Shown here: positions 49,232 to 56,848 of the stretch, piece after piece | How positions within the stretch are numbered: the first letter of the stretch is position 1 | Layout of the letters: every line of letters starts with the position of its first letter | Source of the DNA: DAIDJD01 sp035485275 | GTDB taxonomy: Bacteria > Oederibacteriota > JAJYGY01 > DAIDJD01 | Length of the DNA: 64,000 nucleotides | Direction of reading: 5' to 3' | Assembly (NCBI GenBank): GCA_035485275.1 | Contig: DATHOE010000047.1 | Coordinates: 1 to 64,000 of the forward strand | Position numbers and translations under genes: made by a program | Notes under the pieces: generated by a model | Seen by the model: the letters and a program-made list of their open reading frames with translations, nothing else | Told to the model about the DNA's origin: nothing | The model's database searches: none

Positions 49232-49842
49232 GGTTTCCCCTTGGCCGGGCCGAATTCCTCGGACAGGCTGCGCTTCTTGGATCCCCCGGGGGACTCCGCG
49301 CCGGAGGCCCTGATCTGGCGCCTGGCCCGCGCCAAGCGCACGGTGACGCTTTCCTTGGAAATGTCCAGGATGCGGCTGACCTGGGTATAGGTCATGCCGT
49401 TGACGTTGCGCAGCTGGATGATCTGGCGGTTGTCCGTGTCGAGCGGCTTGATCATCTCGCGCAGAAGCCCCAATTTTTGCCGCTTTTGGACCTCCGGGAC
49501 CTCGCTGCGGACGCGCTCGATGTCCATCTTACGCATGTAGCGCTCCAGGTCGTCGTCGAGGCAGATCAGGATCGGGCCCTGGCCCCTGCGCCGGGCATAA
49601 CATAGGCGCACGCAAATCTGGCGCAGCCAGGGGTAAAGGGGCTCGCCGAGCCCCTGCTGTTTGAGGAAGGAAAGCGCGACCAGGAAGGTGTCCTGGACCA
49701 TGTCCCCGCTCTCCGGGCTCGGCCCGCCCAAAAAGGACAGGCTGGCCCGCAGGAGGCGGGGTTCATACCTCTTAAAAAGGAGCTCCGCCGCCTGGGCGTC
49801 CCCCTTCAAAACCAGCTCGATCAGCTCCTTGTCTTCATTCAA
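49228..49842 (-). CDS. ECF-type RNA polymerase sigma factor
   Basis: 204 residues. Region 2 (about 5-85: LIELVLKGDAQAAELLFKRY ... GDMVQDTFLVALSFL) and region 4 (about 125-180: IKPLDTDNRQIIQLRNVNG, TYTQVSRILDISKESVTVRL). Region 4 carries the helix-turn-helix. A basic Ser/Lys tail follows. No anti-sigma gene is adjacent; instead a receiver-domain gene precedes it by three bases and a hybrid kinase gene follows with overlap. Phosphorylation-based control is therefore plausible but unproven. Confidence 0.92.
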
Positions 49843-49845
49843 GGA

Positions 49846-50331
49846 TCAGGCTTCCGAGCCCGGAACATCGGTGGCCGCGTCGTCGGCCTCTTCACCGCCC
49901 TTATACAGCATCCTCTGGCTCTCGATCGCCCGGTCCAGCCTGTGGGTTTCCAGCGGCCCGTCGAAATAGTCCATGGCGCCCAACTTGATCGCCTCGACCG
50001 CTTCCGCGATCGCGGGCTGCCTCGCCATCACGATCACCGCCCCGCTGTCGTGCACGAGCAGCAGGTCGGCGAGCAATGCCATGCCGTTGACGCCGTCCAG
50101 GCCGCTGTCGAGCAGGACCAGGTCGGGCTGCTGGCTGGAGGTGATCTCCAGCGCCTCTTGCGCTGATGCCGCCGTCAGGACGCTATGCCCGGCCGTCTCC
50201 AAATATTTCCTGATGAAGTCGGTCAGGAAGAGGCCGCCGTCCGCGACCAGGATCCTGAACGGCTTCGCTTCGCCCCCGATTCCGGGATGCGGCTCCAGCT
50301 TTTGCGCGCTTTCACGGTGCTTAGATGACAT
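49846..50331 (-). CDS. Degenerate receiver-domain protein upstream of the ECF sigma gene
   Basis: About 161 residues. Receiver fold with RILVADGGLFLTDF, phospho-Asp candidate in DLVLLDSGLDGVNG and DYFDGPLE at the usual Lys-Pro site. Compared with a normal receiver, one acidic pocket residue (VADGG), the switch Thr/Ser (VIVMARQ) and the conserved Lys (FDGP) are altered, so ordinary phosphorylation is doubtful. N- and C-terminal tails are charged. It heads the signalling operon. The ATG at 50329-50331 was chosen after a GGGAG ten bases upstream. Confidence 0.8.
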   Translation of the reverse strand: MSSKHRESAQKLEPHPGIGGEAKPFRILVADGGLFLTDFIRKYLETAGHSVLTAASAQEALEITSSQQPDLVLLDSGLDGVNGMALLADLLLVHDSGAVIVMARQPAIAEAVEAIKLGAMDYFDGPLETHRLDRAIESQRMLYKGGEEADDAATDVPGSEA

Positions 50332-50616
50332 GGACAAGACTCTCCCGGGCATGGGCGGTTTGGGCCGCCGACAAAACCATACTTCTTCAAAGCTGAATGT
50401 TTTCCTGCGGGGTTTTATTCCACTGGGCCGTGTGGAAAATCGATCCGATAGGGCGTCTGGACGAAATCGGGCCTGATAATTTTCATAAAACAATTGCGAT
50501 TAAGTGTTATTGCTGATTTGTTAAAATCTTATGAGAAGCCTTGCCCCTCCCAAAGCCTCTCGGGAAAAATGGCCAACCCGTCAATGGCCAGGCAATAGCA
50601 TCCAGGGATTTGATTT

Positions 50617-51036
50617 CTATTTCAACAACTCCAAGATCAAATCAGGTTTGAACCTTTCAAAATGAGCTGTATTTAGAGTCAACAAACGCCTAATCCCGTG
50701 GCTGACCATAAGCGCGGCGATGGACGCGTCGTGGACTTGTTTCCCCCGTGCCTGACTGTCCCGGACGAAATCCAGCAGACGCGCCGTCGTCACCGCGGTT
50801 TCTTCCGCCACTTTGTAGAGCTTCAACAAGCGTTCAGCATGTCCCGCCAAAAGCACCGGATCGACATCACCACCCCAGGCCTGCGGCCGGCTAAGGGGCG
50901 CTAAAAGTTCACGCAAGACTTGGCGGCTGATCCAGGTTTCGACCTTTGAGCCATGCAATTTGTCCAGCGCCTGTATGGCCTCTCGATGGAAGGGCGCGCC
51001 CGACGCCGAAGCGGCGACCAAAACGCTCGTGTCGAT
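50617..51036 (-). CDS. vapC: VapC-like PIN-domain toxin with unusual start
   Basis: PIN ribonuclease fold, normally cutting tRNA or rRNA. The first conserved Asp is in IDTSVLVAAS, a Glu in LRELLAP, another Asp in VHDASIAALM, and the final LLTLNTAHFERF resembles the family end. The frame opens at a stop (51049-51051) shared with vapB and contains no ATG, GTG or TTG before the catalytic Asp; the first ordinary start is TTG at 51019-51021, which would delete it. An ATC at 51034-51036, seven bases after AAAGGAG, is the most logical start, so I use it. The gene may alternatively be dead. Confidence 0.7.
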   Translation of the reverse strand: MDTSVLVAASASGAPFHREAIQALDKLHGSKVETWISRQVLRELLAPLSRPQAWGGDVDPVLLAGHAERLLKLYKVAEETAVTTARLLDFVRDSQARGKQVHDASIAALMVSHGIRRLLTLNTAHFERFKPDLILELLK

Positions 51037-51048
51037 GAAACAGCTCCT

Positions 51049-51303
51049 TTAGTCATAGCTGTCTTCACGGTTAAAGACATAATTTTTCGGCCAAGCCTCC
51101 AGGCTCAAGACCGGAAAGCCCAACTTCCCTTCAAGACGAAGCTCCGTCTTGACCGAACCGTATCCGCTTTCGACGCCGTCAAGCAGGCCATGGCTGATCA
51201 AAGCGTTGGCGGTTTCAGACACGGTTTGGTCGCTGAGGGCGGCCTTGACCTTAAGAGCACGGTACACTTGTGCATCGAGATATAGCGTGGCTTTGGTATT
51301 CAT
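51049..51303 (-). CDS. vapB: VapB-like antitoxin
   Basis: 84 residues. The N-terminal MNTKATLYLDAQVYRALKVK and following helix fit a ribbon-helix-helix DNA-binding antitoxin; the C-terminal half (LRLEGKLGFPVLSLEAWPKN) would bind the toxin. It sits directly upstream of vapC, with the stop codon 12 bases before the presumed vapC start. Direct repeats in its promoter region are likely operator sites. The exact antitoxin family is uncertain. Confidence 0.75.
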   Translation of the reverse strand: MNTKATLYLDAQVYRALKVKAALSDQTVSETANALISHGLLDGVESGYGSVKTELRLEGKLGFPVLSLEAWPKNYVFNREDSYD

Positions 51304-51342
51304 GGTTGCCTTCTGAAAACAACCTACGCTTTAACGGTAAAA

Positions 51343-51377
51343 CGTCAATTTTATACTTTTTAACGTCAAAGCGTCAA
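51343..51377 (-). promoter_or_regulatory. vapBC promoter with repeated TTGACG elements
   Basis: Minus strand: TTGACG (51372-51377), 16-base spacer, TATAAA (51350-51355). The hexamer TTGACG recurs at 51364-51369 and 51343-51348, giving three direct repeats around the promoter that could be the antitoxin's operator. Confidence 0.6.
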
Positions 51378-51429
51378 ATTGCGCAGGCGCTACGTATTCT
51401 GCGTCATTTATTCATCCCACTTCTGGTTC

Positions 51430-52578
51430 CTAAAGCCCCAGCCGCCGGAAACCCTCCAGGGCCTGTCCGACCCGCGCGCAGGCCTCGCGGGCCGTGGCCT
51501 CGTTTTGGCCGGGTCCCAGGCTGAAGCGGACCTCGGTCTTCAACTGGCTGTCGGAGGCGCCCATGGCCGCCAGCACCGTGCTGGGCTGGGAGGCCCCCGC
51601 GGCGCAGGCCGCTCCGGCCGAGACTTGCAGCCCCAGTTGGTCCAGGCGCAGCAGGAGCAGGTCGCGGTCCTGGCCCGGAAGGCTGACGCAGAGGGTGTTG
51701 GGCACCCTGGGCGCCTTGTGGCCGTGGATGACGATGCCCGGGAAGAGCGCGGTCAGGCCGCGTTCGAGGGAGGCCACCGCGCCCTCCCAATCCCTGGCCT
51801 GGGCCGGCAGGCCGCGCAGGGCAGCGTCCAGGGCGGCGGCCGCGCCCACCGCGCCGGCGACGTTCTCCGTTCCGGGGCGCAGGCCCTTTTCCTGGTGGCC
51901 GCCGTGGAGCAGGGGCTTCAAGGCCAGGCCCTTGCGCACGTAGAGCATGCCCAGGCCCTGGGGGCCGGCGAACTTCGAGGCCGAGGCCGCGGCCAGGTCC
52001 AGGCCCAGGTCGCGGACGTCCACGGGGATCTTCCCCGCGGCCTGGGCCAGGTCGCAGAAAAAAAGGCCCTTGGCCGCGCGCACCAGGCCGGACAGCTCAC
52101 GCACCGGGTGGCAGACCCCGGTCTCGTTGTTGGCCAGCATCAGCGCGACCAGGGCTCCGGGGAATTCCTCCAGCGCCTCCTTCAGCCCTTCGCGGTCCAC
52201 GCGCCCGTCCGGCAGGACCTCAAGCAGCTCCACCCTCGCCCCGGCGGCCTGGAGCGCCTGGGCCGTCTCCAGCACGGCGGGATGCTCGGTCGCGCCCACG
52301 AGGAGGGGCCTCCCCTCCGCGCAGGCGCCCTGAAGGGCCAGGTTGCAGGCCTCGGTCGCGCCGGAGGTGAATATCCATTCCTCGCTCCAGCCGCCCAGGC
52401 CGCGGGCCACCTGTTCGCGCGCGTCCTCGAGCGCCGCCCGCGCGGCCTGCCCCGCCCGATGCAGGCTGGAGGCGTTGGCCGCGCCGCGCTCAAGCCAGGG
52501 GCGCATGGCGTCCAGGGCCTCCCGGCGAAGGGGGGACCCGGCGTTGTGGTCGAGGTAGAGCGGGGCGGAAGCGGTCAA
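51430..52578 (-). CDS. Cysteine desulfurase (NifS/IscS-like)
   Basis: 382 residues, PLP-dependent removal of sulfur from cysteine for Fe-S clusters or thiolation. N-terminal YLDHNAGSPLRREALDAM, TSGATEACNLAL, the PLP Lys in SASKFAGPQGLGMLYV, and the mobile Cys loop GAACAAGASQPSTVL. The short loop fits class II-like or NifS-like enzymes. The start is TTG at 52576-52578, overlapping the Rrf2 gene stop. No IscU scaffold gene is next to it. Confidence 0.93.
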   Translation of the reverse strand: MTASAPLYLDHNAGSPLRREALDAMRPWLERGAANASSLHRAGQAARAALEDAREQVARGLGGWSEEWIFTSGATEACNLALQGACAEGRPLLVGATEHPAVLETAQALQAAGARVELLEVLPDGRVDREGLKEALEEFPGALVALMLANNETGVCHPVRELSGLVRAAKGLFFCDLAQAAGKIPVDVRDLGLDLAAASASKFAGPQGLGMLYVRKGLALKPLLHGGHQEKGLRPGTENVAGAVGAAAALDAALRGLPAQARDWEGAVASLERGLTALFPGIVIHGHKAPRVPNTLCVSLPGQDRDLLLLRLDQLGLQVSAGAACAAGASQPSTVLAAMGASDSQLKTEVRFSLGPGQNEATAREACARVGQALEGFRRLGL

Positions 52579-53030
52579 ATCTGGAATCCCGTGCCGGCCC
52601 TGGGCGCGTCCTTCAGGAGCGGATTGGCCCGGGCGGCCTGCTTCAGGTCCTCAAGGCTGACGCCGGCGAGCAGCTCCCCCAGCCCGGCCTCCACGTTCTC
52701 GAGCAGGGCTGCCACGGCCTGGGCCTCGGCGCTGGGCTGGGGACCGGCGCTCTTGATCGGCCGCACGGAGGGGTCGTCCAGGGCAGCCAGCACCTCCAGC
52801 AGGGTCACGGCTTCGGCGGGCTTGGCCAGGGTATAGCCGCCCTTCATGCCCCGCCAGGGCGCCACCAGGCCCGCCTTCTTGAGCGGGCGGAAGAGCTGCT
52901 CGAGGAAGGCCACTCCCAGGCCCTGGCGCTTGGCGATGTCGGACACCGGCACCGGCGCCTGGGAGGCGCCGTGCAGGGACAGGTCCAGGAGGGCCCTCAA
53001 GGCGGCGTGGGTCTGGGATCGTAGGCGCAT
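52575..53030 (-). CDS. Rrf2-family regulator without cluster cysteines
   Basis: 151 residues. Winged helix typical of Rrf2 (LRSQTHAALRALLDLSLHG, SDIAKRQGLGVAFLEQLFRPL, GLVAPWRGMKGGYTLAKP). IscR and NsrR bind an Fe-S cluster through three Cys in the region after the wing; this protein has no Cys at all. It therefore acts in a cluster-free manner, perhaps like CymR by contacting a partner enzyme. Overlap with the cysteine desulfurase gene makes that enzyme a good candidate partner; inference. Confidence 0.88.
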   Translation of the reverse strand: MRLRSQTHAALRALLDLSLHGASQAPVPVSDIAKRQGLGVAFLEQLFRPLKKAGLVAPWRGMKGGYTLAKPAEAVTLLEVLAALDDPSVRPIKSAGPQPSAEAQAVAALLENVEAGLGELLAGVSLEDLKQAARANPLLKDAPRAGTGFQI

Positions 53031-53070
53031 GGGCGGGATGAGAATGGGGTGCGTTTCGCGGGGCCCTCCG

Positions 53071-53802
53071 CTAGAAGGTCGCCAGGAGCTGCGCCAGCGG
53101 CGTCTGGATCCCCACGTACATGGGCGTGTCGCGGGCGGTGAAGAGGCTGCTCTCCGTTTCGCGCAGGTCCTGCACCAGGTTCACGAACTTGTCGGCCTCG
53201 TTGCTCTCGAAGGCAACCACGAAGTCCTGGTCGTCGACGCCGAAGCTGTAGCTGGTGTTGATGCGCACCATGGGATAGGCCTGGGCGCCCTCGATGTGGC
53301 CCTTCATGATCCGCATGCGCTCCGGCAGGGGCAGGGTGTACCACTGGCGCGTCTTCACGAAAGGGTAGACGAAGAGGAACTTGTAGAACTCCGCGGGCTT
53401 GAAGATCTTGTCGTCGTTGTCGTAGGGCGAGCCCTTGAGCATGGCCAGGTAGTTGTGGCTGAGGTCCATCCACTGGCTCATCTCGGCGGAGCGCTGTTTC
53501 AGGGCGAGGTCGTGCAGGGCCTCCAGATTGGTGGCCTTGGCCCATAGGATGAAGTCCACGTCGGCCTTGAGCCCGGCCGTGGAGAAGGCCGCGAAGTGTT
53601 TCAGGCCCTTCGACGCCTCGTCGCAGGCCGCCACGAAGGCCGCGGCCTGGGTCTTTTTCACGGAAGCCTCCTGGCGGCGCCAGGCGCGGTCCAGCTTCCA
53701 GCACTGGAACACGATGAAGCCCTGGGACACCTGGATGCGCGAATGCTTGGAGGGCTCGGCCGGAGCGCCGGGCTGGGCGGGGGAGGACGGTGTTTCTGCC
53801 AT
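53071..53802 (-). CDS. Chlorite dismutase-like / HemQ-type heme protein
   Basis: 243 residues. Cld-fold heme protein: FIVFQCWKLDRAWRRQ at the N-terminus and the proximal heme His169 in MKGHIEGAQ. A YxxxK pair, Tyr146 and Lys150 in FVYPFVKTRQWYTLP, matches the catalytic Tyr and Lys of coproheme decarboxylase HemQ rather than chlorite dismutase, which has Ile at the Tyr site. No other heme synthesis gene is in the window. The ATG at 53800-53802 follows CGAGG. It ends the hpnC-hpnD-hpnE gene run, four bases from hpnE. Confidence 0.82.
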   Translation of the reverse strand: MAETPSSPAQPGAPAEPSKHSRIQVSQGFIVFQCWKLDRAWRRQEASVKKTQAAAFVAACDEASKGLKHFAAFSTAGLKADVDFILWAKATNLEALHDLALKQRSAEMSQWMDLSHNYLAMLKGSPYDNDDKIFKPAEFYKFLFVYPFVKTRQWYTLPLPERMRIMKGHIEGAQAYPMVRINTSYSFGVDDQDFVVAFESNEADKFVNLVQDLRETESSLFTARDTPMYVGIQTPLAQLLATF

Positions 53803-53806
53803 GGAA

Positions 53807-55147
53807 CTACCTCGTTTCGAAGGAAAGAGCCTCAAAAGCCAGTCTGCCGGAAAGGACGGCGCCTTCAATGGTCGCCGGAAGCCGGGTCTCGGTCCAGTCC
53901 CCGGCCAGGGCCAGGCCGGGCAACGCCGTGCCCTGTCCGAGCCGGGCCCCCGAGCCCGTTTCGAAGACCGGCGTGGCGGAGCGTTCCTTGACCACGCGGG
54001 CGCGGGTCCAGGTGTAGGGGCGGCCCCGCGAGGCCAGGAAGGCCGCCAGCTCGGCCAAAATAAGCGCGTTATCCTTGTCCGCCAGCTCCTGCGCGGCCGA
54101 GGACACGATGCAGGTGCGCCAGCCGCCGTCCAGGGCCCGCGAAAAGCCCCAATGGAATGCGGGCGGGGCGCCGCCTTGGGGCCCGAAGGCCAGGATGTCC
54201 GCGGGCAGCAGGGGGCCGGGGCTCCACAGCCACACGCTGACGATGGCCGATTCCGGGCGCTCGGCCTGGGCCTCCAGGTTCAAGCGCCCCGCCAAGCCTG
54301 AGCCCAGCAGGCCGGCCGCGCGGCGCGCGGGAAGGGCCAGGATGAGTCCGGGGCAATCGAGGCGCGAGCCGCCCGCGCGCCGCACCCGCCAGCCTCCGCC
54401 GGACAGCGCTTCGACCCCCTCCACCACCGCGCCGGTGCGGGCGTCGCTTCCCTGCTGGCGCAGCAGCGTCGGCAGGGGTTCGAGGAGCCTGGCCAGGGGC
54501 GCCCGGGCCAGGCCCAGTGCGGCGCTGGAGCCGCCCCGCAGAAATCCCCCGCCCAGGACCGCCAGGAATTCTCTCAGGCGGGCCTGCCCCGGACGGGCGT
54601 TCAGGGCCGCCAGAACCATGGGTTCCCACAGCAGGGCCGTGATGGCCGGGTCCTGGCCGCAGCTCGCAAGCCAGTCCTCCACGCTGACATGGTCCGCGGA
54701 GGACGGCAAGCGGCCCAGGAAGGCGCCCCCGAGGGCCGCCCCGCCGCGCAGGCTGAGCTTGAGCACCGCGCTCCCGGCCTTGGGCAGGGCCGGGAAGTTC
54801 GCGAGCCCCAGGCCGAGGCTCAGCGGCCCCGGCAGGCGGGAGGCCCGCAGGGTCTCCAAGCGGCCGTCGTCCATGAGGAAGTGGACGCGCAAAGGATCCT
54901 GGAATTCTATGAAGGAGGCCGTGCCCAGCTCGGCCAGGAGCTTCAGGGTCTCGCGGTAGGCGCCCAGGAAAAGGTGCTGGCCCTGGTCCATCCATTCGCC
55001 GCTGGCCGGGTCCACGAAGGACGAGGCCCGCCCGCCCAGCCTGGGACCGGCCTCCAGCAGGAGCACGCGCAGGCCGCGTCGGGAGGCATGGAAGGCTGCG
55101 GAACAGCCCGCCCAGCCTCCTCCGACCACCACCAGGTCCGGATTCAA
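53807..55147 (-). CDS. hpnE: Hydroxysqualene dehydroxylase HpnE
   Basis: 446 residues. FAD-dependent amine-oxidase-like enzyme that reduces hydroxysqualene to squalene. FAD-binding VVVGGGWAGCSAAFHASRRG followed by LLLEAGPRLGGRA, WMDQGQHLFLGAY in the substrate region and the C-terminal ALPGLALAGDWTETRLPATI. Overlaps hpnD by four bases. It is part of the three-gene squalene module. Confidence 0.92.
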   Translation of the reverse strand: MNPDLVVVGGGWAGCSAAFHASRRGLRVLLLEAGPRLGGRASSFVDPASGEWMDQGQHLFLGAYRETLKLLAELGTASFIEFQDPLRVHFLMDDGRLETLRASRLPGPLSLGLGLANFPALPKAGSAVLKLSLRGGAALGGAFLGRLPSSADHVSVEDWLASCGQDPAITALLWEPMVLAALNARPGQARLREFLAVLGGGFLRGGSSAALGLARAPLARLLEPLPTLLRQQGSDARTGAVVEGVEALSGGGWRVRRAGGSRLDCPGLILALPARRAAGLLGSGLAGRLNLEAQAERPESAIVSVWLWSPGPLLPADILAFGPQGGAPPAFHWGFSRALDGGWRTCIVSSAAQELADKDNALILAELAAFLASRGRPYTWTRARVVKERSATPVFETGSGARLGQGTALPGLALAGDWTETRLPATIEGAVLSGRLAFEALSFETR

Positions 55148-55992
55148 GCGGCCACCAGGCCCCGGACCACCACCCAGCGTTTGCGCCAGGGGCCCAGGCT
55201 GTAGCGCTTCTCAAAGACCCTGAAGGAATCCGAGGACATCCTCTCGAGCAGTCCGCCGTATATCGCCCGCATCATGCGCGAAGGCCGCAGGCCCTTGGCC
55301 GGCAGGGAGCCCGCCTCCGCGTCCGCGGTCCTCAGCGCCGCACGCGCCCTCCAGGCGTAGGCGTAGATCAGGCGCTGGGCCCTGGCCCCACCCTTGCCGG
55401 CCATGAATTCCTCGGGCGCGAGGCCATGGCGCTCGAGGTCCTCCAGGGCGAAGTAGAGGCGCCCCAGGGAGGCGTCCTCGCGCACGTCGCGCAGGATGTT
55501 GATCAGCTGGAAGGCCTCACCCAGGGCGCGGGCGTAGGCACCGGCGCGGTCCAGGTCCAGGTCGAAGATGGGCAGGCAGACCAGCCCGACGCTGCCCGCG
55601 ACCTGGTAGCAGTACGCGCGCACGGAGGCCCAGGTCTTGAAGCGCACCGCCGGCCGCGCGTCCGAGCTGGCCCCCTGCCACAGGTCCATGAGGAGCCCTG
55701 CGGGCACCTTGCGCCGGGCGCACAGTTCCTCCAGGCTGCGGCCGAGGTCCGTGGCCGGACGGCCTTTGGCCAGCAGCTCCAGCTCCCTCTTCCACAGCCG
55801 CAGGTGGCCCCGGGCCTCGTCCGGCTTGAATTCGTCGGCGCAATCGTCGATGGCCCGGCAATAGCCGTAAAAAACGGAAAGGTCCGCGCGCGCCTGGCGG
55901 TCCAACAAAAGGGCGGCCGGGCCGAAGCTGGACCGCTTCAGCACGGCGCCCCAGTTCCGTTCCGTTCCCATGCCTGGCGTGGGGGGCTTCAT
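55144..55992 (-). CDS. hpnD: Presqualene diphosphate synthase HpnD
   Basis: 282 residues. Condenses two farnesyl diphosphates into presqualene diphosphate. Both Asp-rich Mg2+ motifs are intact: YCRAIDDCADE and QLINILRDVREDA. The RLYFALEDLERHG segment follows, as in bacterial squalene/phytoene synthases. The ATG at 55990-55992 overlaps the hpnC stop. Confidence 0.93.
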   Translation of the reverse strand: MKPPTPGMGTERNWGAVLKRSSFGPAALLLDRQARADLSVFYGYCRAIDDCADEFKPDEARGHLRLWKRELELLAKGRPATDLGRSLEELCARRKVPAGLLMDLWQGASSDARPAVRFKTWASVRAYCYQVAGSVGLVCLPIFDLDLDRAGAYARALGEAFQLINILRDVREDASLGRLYFALEDLERHGLAPEEFMAGKGGARAQRLIYAYAWRARAALRTADAEAGSLPAKGLRPSRMMRAIYGGLLERMSSDSFRVFEKRYSLGPWRKRWVVVRGLVAA

Positions 55993-56831
55993 GCCGTCCG
56001 TCCTGAGAGGCCGGCCCAGAGCAGGCCCGGCGCGTCGAGGGCGCCCATGCGCGGACGCCGCTTGAGGGTGTCGTAGCCCTGCGCGCGGATCTTGCGCAGG
56101 ATGCCTCGGCCGCCCAGCAGGGTCAGGCGGATCTCCAGGCCCAGGCGCCCCGGCAGGCGGCCGGGCAGATCCTGGCCCGACGCGAACAACGCCTCGGCCC
56201 TGTCCACCTGCAGGCGCAGCAGCTCGCCCAGGCCCGGGCTCCAGCGGCCCCGCCGTAGCTGCTCCTCGTCCACGCCGAAGCGCCTCATCTCGGCCCCGGG
56301 AAGGTAGATTCGGTCGCGCACCAGCGCGTCGGAGGCGAGGTCCTGCCAGTGGTTGGCCAACTGCAGGGCCGCGCAGATGTCGTCGGAGGCGCGCAGGGCC
56401 GCCGGGCTGTCCTGGCCGAAGATCCTGAGGACCAGGCGGCCCACGGGCTCCGCGGAGAGCCTGCAGTAGGCCAGCAGGGCCTCGAAGGTGTCGTAGCGCC
56501 GGCGATCGCAGTCCTGCAGGAAGGCCTGCACCAGGTCCGCCAGGAGCTGCTTGGGGAGCTTCCAGCGCCTGCGCGCGTCCTCCAGCGCGGTGAACACCGG
56601 ATGCCCGCCCGGCTCCCTGTCCAGGCGGGCGCGCCAGTCCAGCAGGAGCTGCTTGCGCCGCGGGGCGTAGAAGGGCTCGTCGCTGAAATCGTCGGCCCGG
56701 CGCGCGAAGGCGTAGACCGCCGCGATGGCGTCGCGCTGGGGCTGGGGCAGGAGGAGCGAGGCCACGGGGAAATTCTCGTAGTGCCCGAAGGCCATGCGGC
56801 GGCAATATTTATACGCTGCGGACAGTTCCAT
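55989..56831 (-). CDS. hpnC: Hydroxysqualene synthase HpnC
   Basis: 280 residues. Converts presqualene diphosphate to hydroxysqualene. Motif 1 is FARRADDFSDE and motif 2 NHWQDLASDALVRDRIYLP, the variant typical of HpnC. With HpnD and HpnE it forms the complete NADPH-independent squalene route; the cyclase for hopanoids is not in the window. A GTG three codons upstream is an alternative start. Confidence 0.92.
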   Translation of the reverse strand: MELSAAYKYCRRMAFGHYENFPVASLLLPQPQRDAIAAVYAFARRADDFSDEPFYAPRRKQLLLDWRARLDREPGGHPVFTALEDARRRWKLPKQLLADLVQAFLQDCDRRRYDTFEALLAYCRLSAEPVGRLVLRIFGQDSPAALRASDDICAALQLANHWQDLASDALVRDRIYLPGAEMRRFGVDEEQLRRGRWSPGLGELLRLQVDRAEALFASGQDLPGRLPGRLGLEIRLTLLGGRGILRKIRAQGYDTLKRRPRMGALDAPGLLWAGLSGRTA

Positions 56832-56848
56832 GGCGCTCACCCCCGATG

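Noticed and set aside
50332..50616. A gene or a clear ECF autoregulatory promoter upstream of the signalling operon
   Set aside because: The AT-rich gap has no convincing ORF. A GGAAT-type element exists near 50415 on the minus strand, but the matching -10 is too weak to call.
53071..53802. True chlorite dismutase
   Set aside because: The Tyr at the HemQ catalytic site and no perchlorate reduction genes nearby argue against it; the catalytic Arg of Cld could not be aligned without ambiguity.
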